Source of the DNA: Catonia carolina
Taxonomy: Eukaryota > Arthropoda > Insecta > Hemiptera > Achilidae
Assembly: GCA_035578175.1 (NCBI GenBank)
Contig: JAQMRL010000002.1
Span: 98,186,748 to 98,250,747 of the forward strand
DNA: 64,000 nt
Direction: 5' to 3'
Positions within the stretch are counted from its first letter, which is position 1. Every line of letters begins with the position of its first letter. Under the pieces are notes generated by a model. That model was not told the DNA's origin and ran no database searches. It worked only from the letters and a program-made list of their open reading frames with translations. The position numbers and the translations under genes are program-made. Below, in pieces: positions 11,430 through 23,029 of this stretch.

Positions 11430-11555
11430 TATACCGGGGTTGGGTTCGATTCCCAGTCAGGTCTGGCATTTTTTCTTCTGTAAATCACCTCATAGCCTAT
11501 CATTACGTACGCACAAGCCCAAGGCTTATGAAGGCATCATCACTCAATACAAAAA
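11430..11555 (+). mobile_element. SINE fragment (family E)
   Basis: A B-box-like 'ggttgggttcgattcccag' is followed by the 'tcaggtctggcattttttc' linker and a body 'aatcacctcatagcc...ggcatcatcactcaata'. The body is the direct-orientation counterpart of 4406-4470 and the linker matches 47036-47055. The A-box half is missing or too diverged to see. Confidence 0.5.
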
Positions 11556-11729
11556 ATAATCGTCCGCGCTCATGAAGTTGTTTGTTTTCTCAAATTTTTC
11601 TCTGGGTTTTTGGTCGAATTTCAGTTGAAGCAGTAGCTAATTTTTAAAAACAGATTTGTCACGTCAATGTAGGCCTACGTTTCTATAATTTCTGCGTTTA
11701 AAGTGGAGACTTTCCAAATTTTTTAGCGA

Positions 11730-12525
11730 CTCCTTTCAACTATTTTGAAAAAAGTTTATATAAACATGGGTCGGGAAATGCTTTGTTTCCGAGTTATGGC
11801 TAGTGAAAGATTTCGCCTGGATTTCAGCTCACCAGGTGAAATGAGGTCTTTCTGAAATTCTGGTAAGGTAGATTAAGGGGCGAATTCAATCGTTTCTTAT
11901 GGTTTTTGACCTGATAAATTGAATAAAACAGGTTCCAGAACTGTAAGTTAAATAGTTTTTGAGAAAACCAGTGTCAAATGCAAAAAAATGATGTGAAAAA
12001 ACACAATTTTTCATCTTTGTTTTTCCAGTTATTTTTCTTTATACTGTTATGAATAAAAATTCATTTAATCAAACATCTATTCCCTTTCTGTGTACTTTAT
12101 TTACACCGGTTTGTTCAGAAGAAAATTTTCAACATGTTTTATTCAAAAAATTTAACTGTTTCTTGGTGAAATACCAAAGTTATTCTTGCCCAAAGATGAA
12201 AAAATGTGTTTTTCACTCCATTTTTTGCATTTGACACTGGTTTTCTTAAAAAATATTTAACTTACAGTTCTGGGACCTGTTTTATTCAATTTATCAGATC
12301 AAAAACCATAAGAAATGATTGAATTCGCCCCTTAATCTACCTTACCAGAATTTCAGGAAGACCTCATTTCACCTGGTGAGCTGAAATCCGGGCGAAACTT
12401 TCGCTAGCCGTAACTTGGAAACGAAGCATTTCCGGACCCATGTTTATATAAACATTTTTCATTATTTTTACATGTACAATGAGCTCCTAAAGTTTCTGCA
12501 TATCTTCCTGAATCACCCTGTAGAT
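11730..12525. mobile_element. Foldback element, arms about 300 bp
   Basis: The left arm (about 11755-12030) and right arm (about 12190-12480) are inverted copies at high identity. For example 'gtttatataaacatgggtc' at 11755 pairs with 'acccatgtttatataaac' at 12435, and 'aattcaatcgtttcttatg' pairs with its complement near 12310. The right end reads 'tgaatcaccctgta', the same terminal motif as the foldback at 41568-42718. The left terminus is diverged. ORFs inside (12049-12234, 12404-12701) are arm artefacts. I infer a non-autonomous DNA transposon, possibly TA-targeted. Confidence 0.7.
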
Positions 12526-12529
12526 GTGG

Positions 12530-13430
12530 AGATTTCATGATGAGCGATTGGCATTTCGCATTTATGTAGATAACATGATGATCTATTGAATAAAAGCAAG
12601 TTCTTGAAATAATAGGCGTACCTGTTAAATACATAGGATCCGACAGATATGCTCCTGCACTCCCTATTAGCCATAAGCCGTTTAGTTCTCGTGTACATCA
12701 ATTAAGCTACATTAGTTCTACGTTTAACGCTATCTAATGGATACGTTATTGATGTAATAATGGAAATGGAGGAATCCATTAAACTTCATTACAACACCAA
12801 CTGGGCTAATTCTTGCACAAGTAAATGTAAATGCTGGTTAAATGTACATTATTATATTATACAACGTAGTTATTATGCTTTTTAAATGGTGAACAATGAA
12901 AATGTAATTAAAGTTATAAAGTGGTGGGCTAACCGCTGTAACTTTCTCGTACCTCTAACCGAAACTATTTTATTTTCTGTGGTTTTAACCAATTTCAGCG
13001 TTCTCTATCACTAGACAATTACATTCGTAGTTTTTTTTATATAAATTACAGCTATATTTATTATAGCGGTTGTAATTTTATGTTTAACAAAATATAGTAT
13101 GGCAAAATTTTCAGATTACTCTTCAATCCGTCAAAACTTACTTTACAACCAAAATTGTTATTGTTTAAATCTCTCTTTCGGTCTATTTGTACTTAAGAGT
13201 GTTAGGTATTTGACTCTGGTAAGCCCGAGGTAGATCATAAAATTACCTTTCCAATCGAAATGCATACGCATTATTGCAGATGCACCGTTGTACTTATGTA
13301 ACAAAACTTTACGTGAACGTACATACTGTGACGTTTATTTCGGGTTCTATCAAGCGTGGTTGTTCCTGAATAACAAAACCTTTTTTTTAAATGTATAAAA
13401 AAATTATTCACAAATAAATCTCTTAAATTA
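12530..13430. other. Unassigned DNA
   Basis: No gene or repeat matched within the window. Confidence 0.45.
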
Positions 13431-13433
13431 ATA

Positions 13434-14222
13434 CAGGGTGATTTTTTTAGTCATGTTACCCAGTTGTTAATGTCTGGTAATTTTTTTCTAAGAAGGGGAA
13501 TTTTGTTTTCTGACATGAAGTTGGTAGCCCTACTTAACCAGTATAGATATGGCAGTGTGAGTTAATTTTTCTTGAGCTGTGTAAAATTTTGTGCCGTTTC
13601 TGATTGTGTTATGAACAGAATGTCTTGTACGCTAGAACTGAACTTAATCTGAAACGATTAGTCCAAGAGCTTCAGCTCTTGAACTAATCGTACCCAATAC
13701 GGATACAATTTCAATTTTTCAATAGCTTTCGAAACACTTGAATATGACCAACCAACTTGCGAGGAAAGTTTTCGTAAACTTTTCCGAGGAGAATTGAGCA
13801 ATCTTGTTTTCACATTCTGTAAAACGTCATCGTCAAGAGAGTTGGTCGACCACTACGTTTTCTGTCGCAAGCACTACCTGTCTCTCGGAATTGGTTTGTT
13901 AGCCTAGAAATTGACTTTCTTTTCTGGTGGAGGAACACCATCAAATTGAATTAGAAATGATTCTTTTACATTCGCGTACGATTTCATAGCAAAATATTGT
14001 TCAAGAATGAAAACCATTGTTCTAGAGTAAAAGACATTCTGTTCGTAACACGGCCGGAAACGGCAAAAATTTTACACAGCACTAGGAGAATTAACTCACA
14101 CTGCCGTATCTATACCAGTTGAGTAGGGCTACCAACTTCGTGTCACAAAACAAAATTTCACTTTCTCAGAAAAAAATTACCTGACATTACGAATTGGGTA
14201 ACAGGACTAAAAAATCACTCAG
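13434..14222. mobile_element. Tc1/mariner-type element with TA duplication
   Basis: Terminal inverted repeats of about 200 bp start 'CAGGGTGATTTTTTTAGTC' on the left and end 'aaaaaatcactcag' on the right, flanked by TA on both sides (13432-13433 and 14223-14224). The arms pair through 'gttggtagccctact' and 'cagtgtgagttaatt'. The interior holds a minus-strand transposase remnant (13650-13850). TA target, inverted termini and the remnant agree with a Tc1/mariner superfamily derivative that lost its catalytic region. Confidence 0.8.
13640..13855 (-). pseudogene. Transposase N-terminal HTH fossil (Tc1/mariner superfamily)
   Basis: Read on the minus strand, the frame gives 'RLLNSPRKSLRKLSSQVGW' directly followed by 'SYSSVSKAIEKLKLYPYWV' and then 'RLVQELKLLD' and a stop. 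This is the second helix-turn-helix of DDE transposases of this superfamily, including the usual 'SPRKS.RKL', 'SSV' and 'LYPY' blocks. An upstream in-frame stop (near 13855) breaks what would be a GRP-like linker, and no DDE catalytic domain follows: the element goes straight into its terminal repeat. It is clearly dead. Its position shows which family the element descends from. Confidence 0.75.
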
Positions 14223-14249
14223 TAGTTACAGTTGTAACAACTGAAAATT

Positions 14250-14258
14250 ACACTAAAC
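14250..14258. repeat. Target-site duplication, left copy
   Basis: ACACTAAAC at 14250-14258 is repeated exactly at 16293-16301, bracketing the inverted LINE. Confidence 0.85.
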
Positions 14259-16292
14259 TTCTTCTTCTTATAGTGCATCTCCTATCGGAGGTTTGCTATC
14301 ATCACAGCAATCCGGACCTTGTCGACTGCAGCTCTGAACAGTTGAACACTGCCACAGTCAAACCAATCCCTCAGGTTCTTCAGCCAGGACACACGGAGTC
14401 TTCCGATGCTCCGCCCTCCACTAATTTTTCCCTGGACTATCAGTTGAAGAAGCTTGTATTTCTGTCCTCTCATTATATGACCCAGATATTGAAGCTTTCT
14501 TCTTTTTATGGTGTTAATGATTTCGCATTTCTTCTGCATCCGGATCAGCACTTCGGCATTACTAACTTTATCCGTCCAGGGAATACGCCACATTCTACGG
14601 TAACACCACATCTCGAATGCTTGTAGTTTGTCGATGTGGTTCTTCTTGAGGGTCCATGCTTCAACCCCACACAAGAGCGTGGAAAAAACGTAACAACGCA
14701 GCATCCTCATCTTAAGTTCCATGTTGATATCCCGACTTGCAAATAACTTCTTCATCCTTACAAATGTTGATCTGGCTATCTCTATCCTCGTTCTTATTTC
14801 TCTTGTTTGGTCACTCGATTGTTCTATCCATGTTCCCAAATATCTATATGCCGATACATTCTCTATTGGGGTGCCTGCCACTGTCAGGTTCACATGGTTC
14901 AGATCTTGAGGGAGTTTTGTAATTACCATTAACTTGGTCTTCTTAAAGTTAATTTTTAGCCCATATTCATTACATCGATCATTTAATTTTTCTAATAGGT
15001 GTCGTGTGTCTTCAAGGTTGCTCGTTAACAAGACGGTATCATCAGCATACCTCATATTATTAATTACTTCTCCATTTATTACTATTCCCACCAACTCATC
15101 TTCTAGGGTTTCCCTAAAAATAGCTTCACTATAGAGGTTAAATAGAAGCGGTGATAGGATGCAACCCTGTCTCACACCACGACGAATCTCCATTTCTTCT
15201 GTTGGTTGGTTTTCTACGATTGTTTTGGCTTTTTGTCCCCAATATAGGTTAATTATTATTCTAACGTCGTCGGAGTCGATGTTTTTGCTAATGAGCAGCT
15301 GATGTAACCTGTTATGTTTCACCTTGTCAAAGGCTTTCTCGAAATCGATGTAACATGCATACACCTCTTGGTTTGTATTCAGACAGCGCTGAAAAAGAAC
15401 GTTAATCCCGAACAGCGCCTCTCGTGTACCAAGTCCTTCGCGGAATCCAAATTGTGTGTTGCTTATGTCTTCCTCCAGTCTTCTGTAAATTCTTTTTTGA
15501 ATGATCCTTAAGAACAACTTCAAGGTGTGGCTCATAAGTGCGATGGTCCTGTAATCTGAGCATTCTCTTGGATTTGGTTTCTTAGGTGTGAGCACAAATG
15601 TGGATGACAGCCATTGTTTAGGAATTTCTCCCTTTTCATAAATGCGGTTAAAGAGGCCCAGAAGAATATCAATCACATCATCGTCAAAGAGTTTGATAAG
15701 CTCTATGGGTATCCGATCCGGACCAACAGCCTTACCGGGTTTCATAGTTTCCAAGGCATATACTATTTCCGATCTTAATATTTTCAAGTGCACATTACTT
15801 GATTCTAAGATCGGTTTTGGAGGTCTTTCGTCATCGAACAGTTCTGACAGGTATGTTTTCCACCTTTCAAGTTTGTCCCCCACGTCAGTTATTATACATC
15901 CATTTATATCCTTGATAGTATTACCAGCTGCCTTGATCCTGTTACATCTAGCCATTTCCTTTATCATTTTGTGCATGTGAAAGCTGTCAAATTTCTTTTC
16001 TAGTACCTCTATTTCCGCACATTCAGCTGCTAGGTATTCCTCTTTTGCCTCCCTTATTTTTCTCCGTACTGCCCCATTCAGTGTCCCGTACTCATCTTTG
16101 TTGCCTTTGCTCTTTCTCCTTTCTTCCATAAGATCCAGAATTTCCGATGTCATCCAGGGCTTTTTCTTGGCTCTTTTGCTTCTTAGATGTTTTTCAGCTA
16201 TTGTTTCTAACTCTGTTTGCACTTGGTTCCACCTTACATCCACATTAACTTCATCAGATGCACCAATATCTCTCATACATTTGTTAACCTCC
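14259..16292 (-). mobile_element. Recent 5'-truncated RTE-like LINE
   Basis: A 2,034-bp insertion with perfect 9-bp flanking duplications, a short 3' UTR and a (GAA)n tail (CTT run at about 14259-14269 on the plus strand). Just inside the tail is a self-complementary CTCC-TATC/GGAG stem (14279-14290). The 5' end is truncated between endonuclease and RT. The intact ORF and perfect duplications indicate a young insertion. It landed about 30 bp from the end of the Tc1/mariner-type element. Confidence 0.9.
14282..16292 (-). CDS. Reverse transcriptase ORF of RTE-like LINE (endonuclease missing)
   Basis: An uninterrupted frame of about 670 codons runs from the 5' truncation point to a stop just before the tail. 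Residues 1-150 are an N-terminal RT linker rich in Lys/Glu. The palm follows: 'GKAVGPDRIPIELIK' at 187-201, 'SDYRTIALMSHTLKL' near 246-260, 'YIDFEKAFDKVKH' from 315 (catalytic Asp), 'GVRQGCILSPLLFN' at 373-386 and 'YADD' at 416-419. The C-terminal part has 'YRYLGTWI', 'LLCGVEAWTL', 'FEMWCYRRMWRIPWTDK' and ends 'VMIANLR'. The 'GVRQGC.LSPLLFN' signature suggests the RTE clade; I am less sure of clade than of function. The nominal start codon is a GTG lying partly in the target duplication, so no real start exists in this copy. The whole N-terminal endonuclease is absent. Confidence 0.92.
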
Positions 16293-16301
16293 ACACTAAA
16301 C
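16293..16301. repeat. Target-site duplication, right copy
   Basis: Exact match to 14250-14258. Confidence 0.85.
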
Positions 16302-16684
16302 TACTTAACTTAATAACAAACTAAATTTAATACAAAGTGTTGTAAAACTTAAGCAAGATTTAACCTAAATTTAACTAAAAAGAAATGTGGCCATTGAAAC
16401 TCAAATAATTAGTTGATTTCTACTTACAACCGGATAACAATTTTACGATAACTGACCGTCACGAAGAAACTGCTTCAATACGTGACGCGTTTTGACAAAC
16501 GTTTTTAACTAACTCTCTTTACACAATATTGACTCGCTTTAAAAAGAGCAGTCGCTTTTAAGTACACATTCATGAAATTTCTTTAATGATATAGAACAAT
16601 ATAAATAAGTAAGTAAACCATAGAACATTCTACTCTATACTAGAAAACAAGTTATATCCACTCGAATTAATATGGAAGTGTAAG
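16302..16684. other. Unassigned AT-rich DNA
   Basis: No gene or repeat recognised between the LINE and repeat C copy 2. Confidence 0.45.
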
Positions 16685-17320
16685 AAATGATAGTAATGTT
16701 TTCATATCGATTTTCCGAAATCGAGTTTTCTCCGGATGTACAAGTTTTCAGGTCCTACGAGCCCAAGAAACAAGTTTTTACAGATTGTTCTTCTCCCCCT
16801 CTCTTCCCGTGCGTGCGTGTGCGTGAACAAAATGTCAAAAACGGAGATTCGTACGAAGTTGAACTTGGAGCTTACGTTAGGTACTAGGGCAGACCCGGCA
16901 GGAATATTTTCATCAAAATTGGTCTACTGGAAGTAGTAGTTTATTTGTGGGATTTTTCTCAAAAACTGAACCTTCGATTTGTTTAAAATCCCTTTCATTT
17001 ACTACATTTTTTGTACTCTAAAAGGGTTTAGCGGCATGTCTGCTAACTAGTTATCTGAAATGTGTAAGTTATCTGAAATCTGCATTAGGGGGCTGTGTTC
17101 TCGTGACATTTTTTTAATACTGCGGCCTTAATATGCATTTTAAAGAAAAATTGTATACAAAGTTGTAGAAAATTAAAAATTCTGTTAGTATCACCCTGTT
17201 ATTAATAAAATTAGGTCATGTTTTTAATTATTAAATTGGCGAGAGAAAGTGTAGTGAGTGTATCGCACCATATTTTTTTGTAGCATTTTCGTCCAAAACT
17301 ACTATGTTTAGCGGTAATAA
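16685..17320 (+). repeat. Repeat family C, copy 2
   Basis: It begins with a 'ttttccgaaatcgagtttt' block, then a short GT/GCGT microsatellite at 16809-16825, then 'gaacaaaatgtcaaaaacgg'. It continues through 'tcatcaaaattggtctact', 'tttactacattttttgtact' and 'catgtctgct' to the terminal 'ggcgagagaaagtg' block near 17240 and 'atcgcacca'. The order of blocks is the same as at 56460-57400. The short ORFs that overlap it are shadows. Confidence 0.7.
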
Positions 17321-18970
17321 GTAATTTTTCTGTAAAATAAATTTGGTATTCGAATGGGTGTTTTTTATGTTGAGTCGTTGGACATTGTTAACGAAATACA
17401 AATACAATTGTTGCGGATCCAGTATCAAAATCGGTTATAAAATAAATGAAATTTCTTTATTTTTTGAAGTTTACAGAGAAAGTTACTGCGGTTTGACTTA
17501 CTATTCGTCATAAGTTATTCTTATTTGCGTATGATCTCCTTTTTATGACCCTTTCTTTTCATTTTCTGATGTGTCGTATATAGGTAAGAAGACATTTTTC
17601 GGGTCGCTTATTTCACAGTAGACCTACTTTACTATACAGTAAGGCTGTAGTCGTGAGGAAATAGGCGTACATCGGAAACTAGGTGAAAAGCTGAAATGAA
17701 TTTCTAGTTTTTACTGCTTTCTCGTGTCGGCATCCTCTAGCCCGGTTTAAGCTTGCGAAAAGATTTATGGAATAGCTCGTCGTCGTAAAAGCCTTTTTAG
17801 ATCCCCCACTGCGTCATAACTACGTTTATATACGGAAGTGCGGCGTATATTTCTTTCCTTGCTTCGTTTTTTCCCTCGGATTATACCACGGCTTAACTCT
17901 TTATATAACTACTACTTACTTACTTAACTTAGTTTGTTACTTACTGGATAAAATGTCCTTAACTCTGTTTTTGTTTTTTACTACAAAGAAAGTTAACTTC
18001 GTATAGGCTGCACCAGCTATTACAAAATAACTAAAAGGGATGTTTTTTTGCTGAAACAAAACCTTTTGTCTACCTCATTTCTCTTGTAATCCTTACGAGT
18101 TAACTTGTAAGAGCATTATTGTTATTATTATTTTGTTAATGCAAAAATTTACAAAAAAATTATTTTTGTATTAGTTTTAAGTTATGTGGTCAAATTAGTT
18201 TTTTATTTCGTTATTTTTTATTTCAAGAAAGGGAATATATAAAATATTGAAATATATACGTATTGTTTACATTAAAAGACGTTCAATATCCGGATTTCAA
18301 CGGTTTTTTCAATAGTTATTATTATTTATGTATTTATGAGTTTATGAGTTTATTTATTTATATATTTATTTATTATATATTTATTTATATATTTATTATT
18401 TACTTTATATTTATTAGCTATATTTATTTTTCAATAGTTATTGTTTAAATCTTGGTAAATCTTTAAATCTTGTATGAATAACATTCATTAGTATCTCGGG
18501 AAGGTCTAAAAATGGTAATAAAACTCCCCTGGCTCGACAGTAAGGGTGACGGAGAGAGAGACGTCGTACCCCTTTCTCTTATACGCACCTACGTTCTCTC
18601 ATCTAAATAGCAGAGTATAATAATAACATTTACAGCGTAATAAAATACGATTCATTAGGAAGCGAAAGTATTTTTTTTCAGAATTTTTGATTAAAAATGA
18701 GCTTGTTAGAGCGTGGTAAGCGAAACTCCAAATATTTCTGCCCGTGACCTTCGGATGTTATCAGCGGAGGAGGGATGTTGTTTTCCGTACGCCTGATAAC
18801 ACAACGGGTTCTCATAAGAGCTGTACTGCATTCTGAACGTGAAATAGAGTATAGACAGAGTTATCTAGCCTTGTCTACATGAGGTAGAACCGAGGTGCCC
18901 ACTGGCGTGGCTAGCTATTCCTCGAGAAACCCGGTATATACTACATAACTGTTTAGTATATTATTTGTAA
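17320..18970. other. Unassigned DNA with (TTTA)n low complexity
   Basis: No supported gene. At about 18310-18440 there is a (TTTA)/(TTTATA)n low-complexity run. The 18500-18960 part has more GC than its surroundings but shows no open frame or known repeat. Confidence 0.45.
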
Positions 18971-18973
18971 ATT

Positions 18974-19500
18974 GGTGCGTAGTGGTATTAGCCTACAAGG
19001 CGTAGGTCCCGAGTTCGATTTCCAACTAGGGTCTAGAAATTATTACAAATCAAAATCCACCGTTAAAGTTAGATAATCCACCGGTATGCCCATAACAGGT
19101 AGGTGGAGTGTTAAATTATTCGCACGCGATCTGCTAGTTCAAGGGGGTACAAAAAAAATAGTTCTGTTTCTTATCACATGGTCAGCCAAGAAAGATTATA
19201 AATGGAAAATTTTTATATGACTGAAGCATTTAAGAACAGAAGAGGTAGAGGTGCAAAAGGCACTAGTCAGAGTTATCTCCTCTGTGAGTAATGAATTTCA
19301 CTATACAACCAGACCCTGTGGTGATGCAGTGAAGGTGTCATTTGCAGGTGGAAAGTATATGCTTTTCGGAGGGCCTGGCATGCTGATAAGCATACTCTTT
19401 CAACTCAGTGAGGAAGGTAATAGTAAACCACCTCACTCCTCGTTTTTTTGCTTGGTAAAACCTCTAGAGGTTTAAACCAGCCTTTCGGCTGTTGACCTGA
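18974..19500 (+). mobile_element. SINE family B copy with adjacent tRNA-like head
   Basis: A tRNA-like segment (18974-19037) has A-box-like 'gtgcgtagtggtattagc' and B-box 'gagttcgatttcc'. From 19080 comes the family B body: 'gcccataacaggtaggtgga', 'cttatcacatggtcagcca', 'gagttatctcctctg', 'atgctgataagcata', ending 'aaaccagcctttcggctg' near 19490. The body recurs at 23685-23905, 49025-49415 (inverted) and 59350-59718, where no head is visible. Either this is the only full copy or two elements abut here. The ORF at 19251-19475 is an artefact of the body. Confidence 0.65.
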
Positions 19501-19568
19501 ACAACCCAATCCACCGTAGTCGCTAATAACGAAACAGTTGATACGACTTTAAATAAACTAAAAGAAGA
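19500..19568 (+). repeat. Family D SINE tail
   Basis: 'tagtcgctaataacgaaac' followed by 'cgactttaaataaactaaa' matches the tails at 4285-4330 and 39340-39385, directly behind the family B body. Confidence 0.5.
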
Positions 19569-19701
19569 ACAATAATGAAAAATAACATTAATTAAACAAA
19601 TACAATTTTGTTGTGTTTACCGCATGAAAATCAGCGTTAATATAAATTTTTTTGAATATTTGGGGTCTACTAAATAATTTTACATACTATGGGGGTTTGT
19701 C

Positions 19702-20016
19702 ATGTATTTATTTTTCTTGGTAGAACGTATGTCATGCTGGAACGTAAAAACAAAGTGTTTTAACTCTTTGTATTCGATATCAACATCATCTTCTTCCTCT
19801 ATGCATTCTACTATCACCGCTATTAATTTTGTTACCTTTTCTATTACTGTTATTCATGTTTTATGTACTTACTGTTTTCAAGAATTAAAAAAAAATTCTA
19901 TTTCTTTTCAAAGCAATACCATTGGGAATTGTCTTCGTCATGTGAACACTTTTATGTTATTTACTTGTAGTTTTTGTTTTTAAACTGATTGTAATTATTC
20001 TTAGATGTTCGAAAAA
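19702..20016 (+). mobile_element. Jockey-like LINE 3' UTR fragment
   Basis: The sequence 19760-20005 is the inverse complement of 37610-37860. Shared stretches include 'atcaacatcatcttcttc', 'attctactatcaccgctatt', 'accattgggaattgtcttcg' and 'tgatgttattta/ttatttacttgtagtt'. It ends in an A-rich run at 20009-20016. The 37.6 kb copy follows an RT fragment, which identifies this as LINE 3' UTR. The 93-codon ORF here is therefore not a gene. Confidence 0.7.
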
Positions 20017-20019
20017 AAC

Positions 20020-22460
20020 TTTGTATTAAATTTTCTGCGTAGTTCTGTAAAAGTTTTTTTTATGTTTTTCGAGAAATAACATTCAGAATTTCTTCTTGAT
20101 ATTGGAATTGTGGATTATTTTTCTAAAGAAAGTATAAAGGGACCAGTCAATATTAAACTTAAGCGTTTTGTAATGCAAGTTAGCACTCATAGACATTACG
20201 GGAAAATAGTTTCAAAGTATCTGTTTTAAAAGTTTCTCTCACCACGGAAATGTGTGGTGGTAAACTAGGTCGGTACCGTAGATGTTAAGTGAACTTCAGA
20301 CTGACAAATTATCTATTGACGTTTCCTTACTATGTTCAGTGTGTCTATTATTATTATTATTATTATTGATGCTACTATTTTCATTACTATTGCTGATGTT
20401 GTGTTATAGTTGTAGTGGTTGAAGTAACAGTAATATTAGTAATACTTTACTATTGACGTAAACGAATGTCGGCTGCTTTTCAGTCGACTTACTTTTTCAG
20501 TGGGATGAGGTCGAGTGGTTAGGACATCTGTAAGTGTATGGCGTGGACAAGGCAACTTTACTGTTTACTTCAACATTAATATATGGGTTTGCGCATGTAT
20601 CTGGTGCAGTTTGACGCATGTGGTCATAATAGTGGAATACTATAGTATTGTCAACTAACCATGCTAATAACATTTTGTATATAAATGTTACACATTTCTT
20701 TACAGCTTTCATTCTCGATTTTGATTCGAAGGTTCCTTATTTTTGTACAACATATGGACATCAGTTTGCTAAGGGCGTATCCAGGGTCTGGACTAGTGGG
20801 GCTACTCATATTAGTTTAACGGAAAAGGGTAAAGTTAAGTAAGATTTCTTGCAAAATAACTATTGAAAAACTGTTTTTGTTGATCAATCTAGTATTCTGC
20901 TTTTAATCTTTGTAAAAACCCTTAATTTCTACAATCTGTTGTGTGTTTGGTACATTATCTTCTCTTCATTTATTATACTAATATTTTTGAAGTGTTTCCT
21001 AACTTACTTAAACCTCTTATCAGACCCAATTAGTAGGTGTAAAGCTAATCGTTTTCCGTGGGAGTTTCCAGGATCTTAATAGGAGAGGACAACTCATATC
21101 AGTCTCGTGGAGGAAAGGATTAACGGATGTAGACGATTTATTACAAAATAAAACTCAGGACTTTTGAAAGACTTAATTTTTTTGCCACTCGTTTATAATA
21201 GGTACCTACTAATATCTTTGATTTTTTATCTGGGGGGACAGCTGCCACCTGTCCCTTGCTGTATACGCCCTTACCGTTTCCCATATATTCTTTGTAGTCG
21301 CCCATAAAATTGCAATCATCGTTCTTGTTGAATCATCGTTCTTGCGATTTGAATGAACAAAGCGAATTTTTTGCTGAAATAAGTACAGTTTGACCGTTGT
21401 TGCTCAGTCTGTTTTGACTAGTTATTCGGAAGTTTCCAGTTTGAATCCCCGGGAGGTCATGAAACCATTCACACCGTTACATGTAGTTGTTTAGGACAAA
21501 ATTCTATGTTCAGTATTTGTTAATAACTTGTATTTATGCCGTCTAAAGGTAGAAATCTTTAGGTGCCCTGTTTTCTGAGAACGTTGGCCGATATCAAGAA
21601 AAGTTTTTTCGAATGCCTGTCGAAAAAGTGTAACTGAACTCACACTGTACCACTCCCAGAGATTCTTTAAGTATGAAGTCTTGCGTCAAAATGGACCGCA
21701 CTAACCTCTATCTCTCTTTACATGATATTTTGCAGCATTCTGTATTTTAACTCTGAAGGTAGTGGCGTATATTCAAGGGGATCTAGGTTATCTGAGATTA
21801 TACATAAATATCTAATACATAAAAATATAAAATAATAAATTAATATACCATTGAATAAAACATAAAACAAAAATCTGTTTTATTTATGCGTGTAGAATTT
21901 ATTTAGGTAGGAAGATTTGGTCTACAGATGTGGGCCACCTCTTACTGGAGGTGATTCTTTACAATACCAAAGGCAGTGTGGCGCGTTCGTAGAGCGCTGC
22001 AGAGCTAACACTGCGCTCAACCGTTCAGTTAGCGTTGCATAGCGAATTATGATCGCTTCTGGAAAACGTCCAAGCCTTTTTATTTTTTCTTTCTAAACTT
22101 CCATTATAAGCTTAGGTACTATTAAGGTATGGCCTGACCCTAGGAAACTTGGAAGAAGGATAAAGAAGATGAGGATGATAAGGTAATACGTAAACTTTGT
22201 GCGTGACCGCTGCTAAAGATCGTCTCTGAAATCGTAGATACAAGACCAAGCCGAAAGCCAGTGTTCTCCGAGCTGTGCTGCGTATTGCGTGTTATTTATG
22301 TTACTGAAATAGCCTACTGTTCAGTGTTATTTTTTCATTCAGTTTACATTCATCCTTGGAAAGCAGTCGTTTATTTATTCTCATGTATCTACTTAGATAT
22401 TGTTTACCTAGATATGTTAGATAATGTGTCTTACCTTAGATATGTGTCGACCTAGATATT
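20020..22460. other. Unassigned DNA with SINE scraps
   Basis: No supported gene. An (ATT)n run lies near 20347. A B-box-like 'agtttgaatccccgg' at about 21436-21450 and a 'gtagagcgctgcagagc' stretch near 21990 hint at decayed tRNA-type SINEs. ORFs at 20497-20842 and 22261-22455 lack motifs. Confidence 0.4.
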
Positions 22461-22464
22461 GTTT

Positions 22465-22625
22465 TCGCAAATTTTTAATGATTTCTTTACGGTTCGCCGA
22501 CCCATATGTTAGAAACCCTTTGCCGGTTTAAAAAAAATGTTATTATTGCGGCTATTGGGTTAATTTTATTTTTGGCGGAAATCTTCTGGAAAGTTAAGGA
22601 TATTGTTTCGATAATACATTAAATT
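22465..22625 (+). repeat. Interspersed repeat F, copy 1
   Basis: About 150 bp matching 24633-24790: shared 'gacccatatg', 'ctttgccggttt', 'gctattgggttaa', 'tatttttggcggaaa' and 'aaggatattgtttcgataa'. Family unknown. Confidence 0.65.
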
Positions 22626-22889
22626 CATTTTACGTTAACTTTATTTTTAATATTTACGTATGTAATTACAATAATTATTTTAGTAACGATTTCTGTTTGA
22701 GTGTTTCTTTTACTTCACCAAAGTCTCAAGAACAACTTGTTTTAAAAAAAACCTTGAGAATAATGTCAGGATTTCTTCCGCTTCGGTTTTACTTGTAATG
22801 TCGTTTTAATAAAGAAAAATAATTGATATTTTCGTCTGTTTTATTAATATTTGTTTTTATTTTTTGTTTTACTTTTGACTGTTTTACAC

Positions 22890-23025
22890 ACATAATGCCA
22901 ATGTAGGCGGTGAAGGGTAATAGGTGAAAATTAGTGATAAAAAAATGCTAGGCCTGACCGGGAATTGATCATGGAACCCTTGGCATAAAAATTAATGCAT
23001 TGACTACTACACCAATAATTGTGTA
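22890..23025 (-). mobile_element. SINE fragment (family E), inverted
   Basis: On the minus strand a tRNA-like head beginning near 23015 ('tggtgtagtagtcaatgc') is followed by a B-box-like 'ggttccatgatcaattccc', the 'ggtcaggcctagcattttt' linker and part of the body. Confidence 0.55.
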
Positions 23026-23029
23026 ATGA

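Noticed and set aside
12049..12701. Short ORFs on both strands
   Set aside because: They lie in or at the edge of a foldback element arm and have no motif.
19251..19475. 74-codon ORF
   Set aside because: Lies entirely in a SINE-B body that occurs four times in the window.
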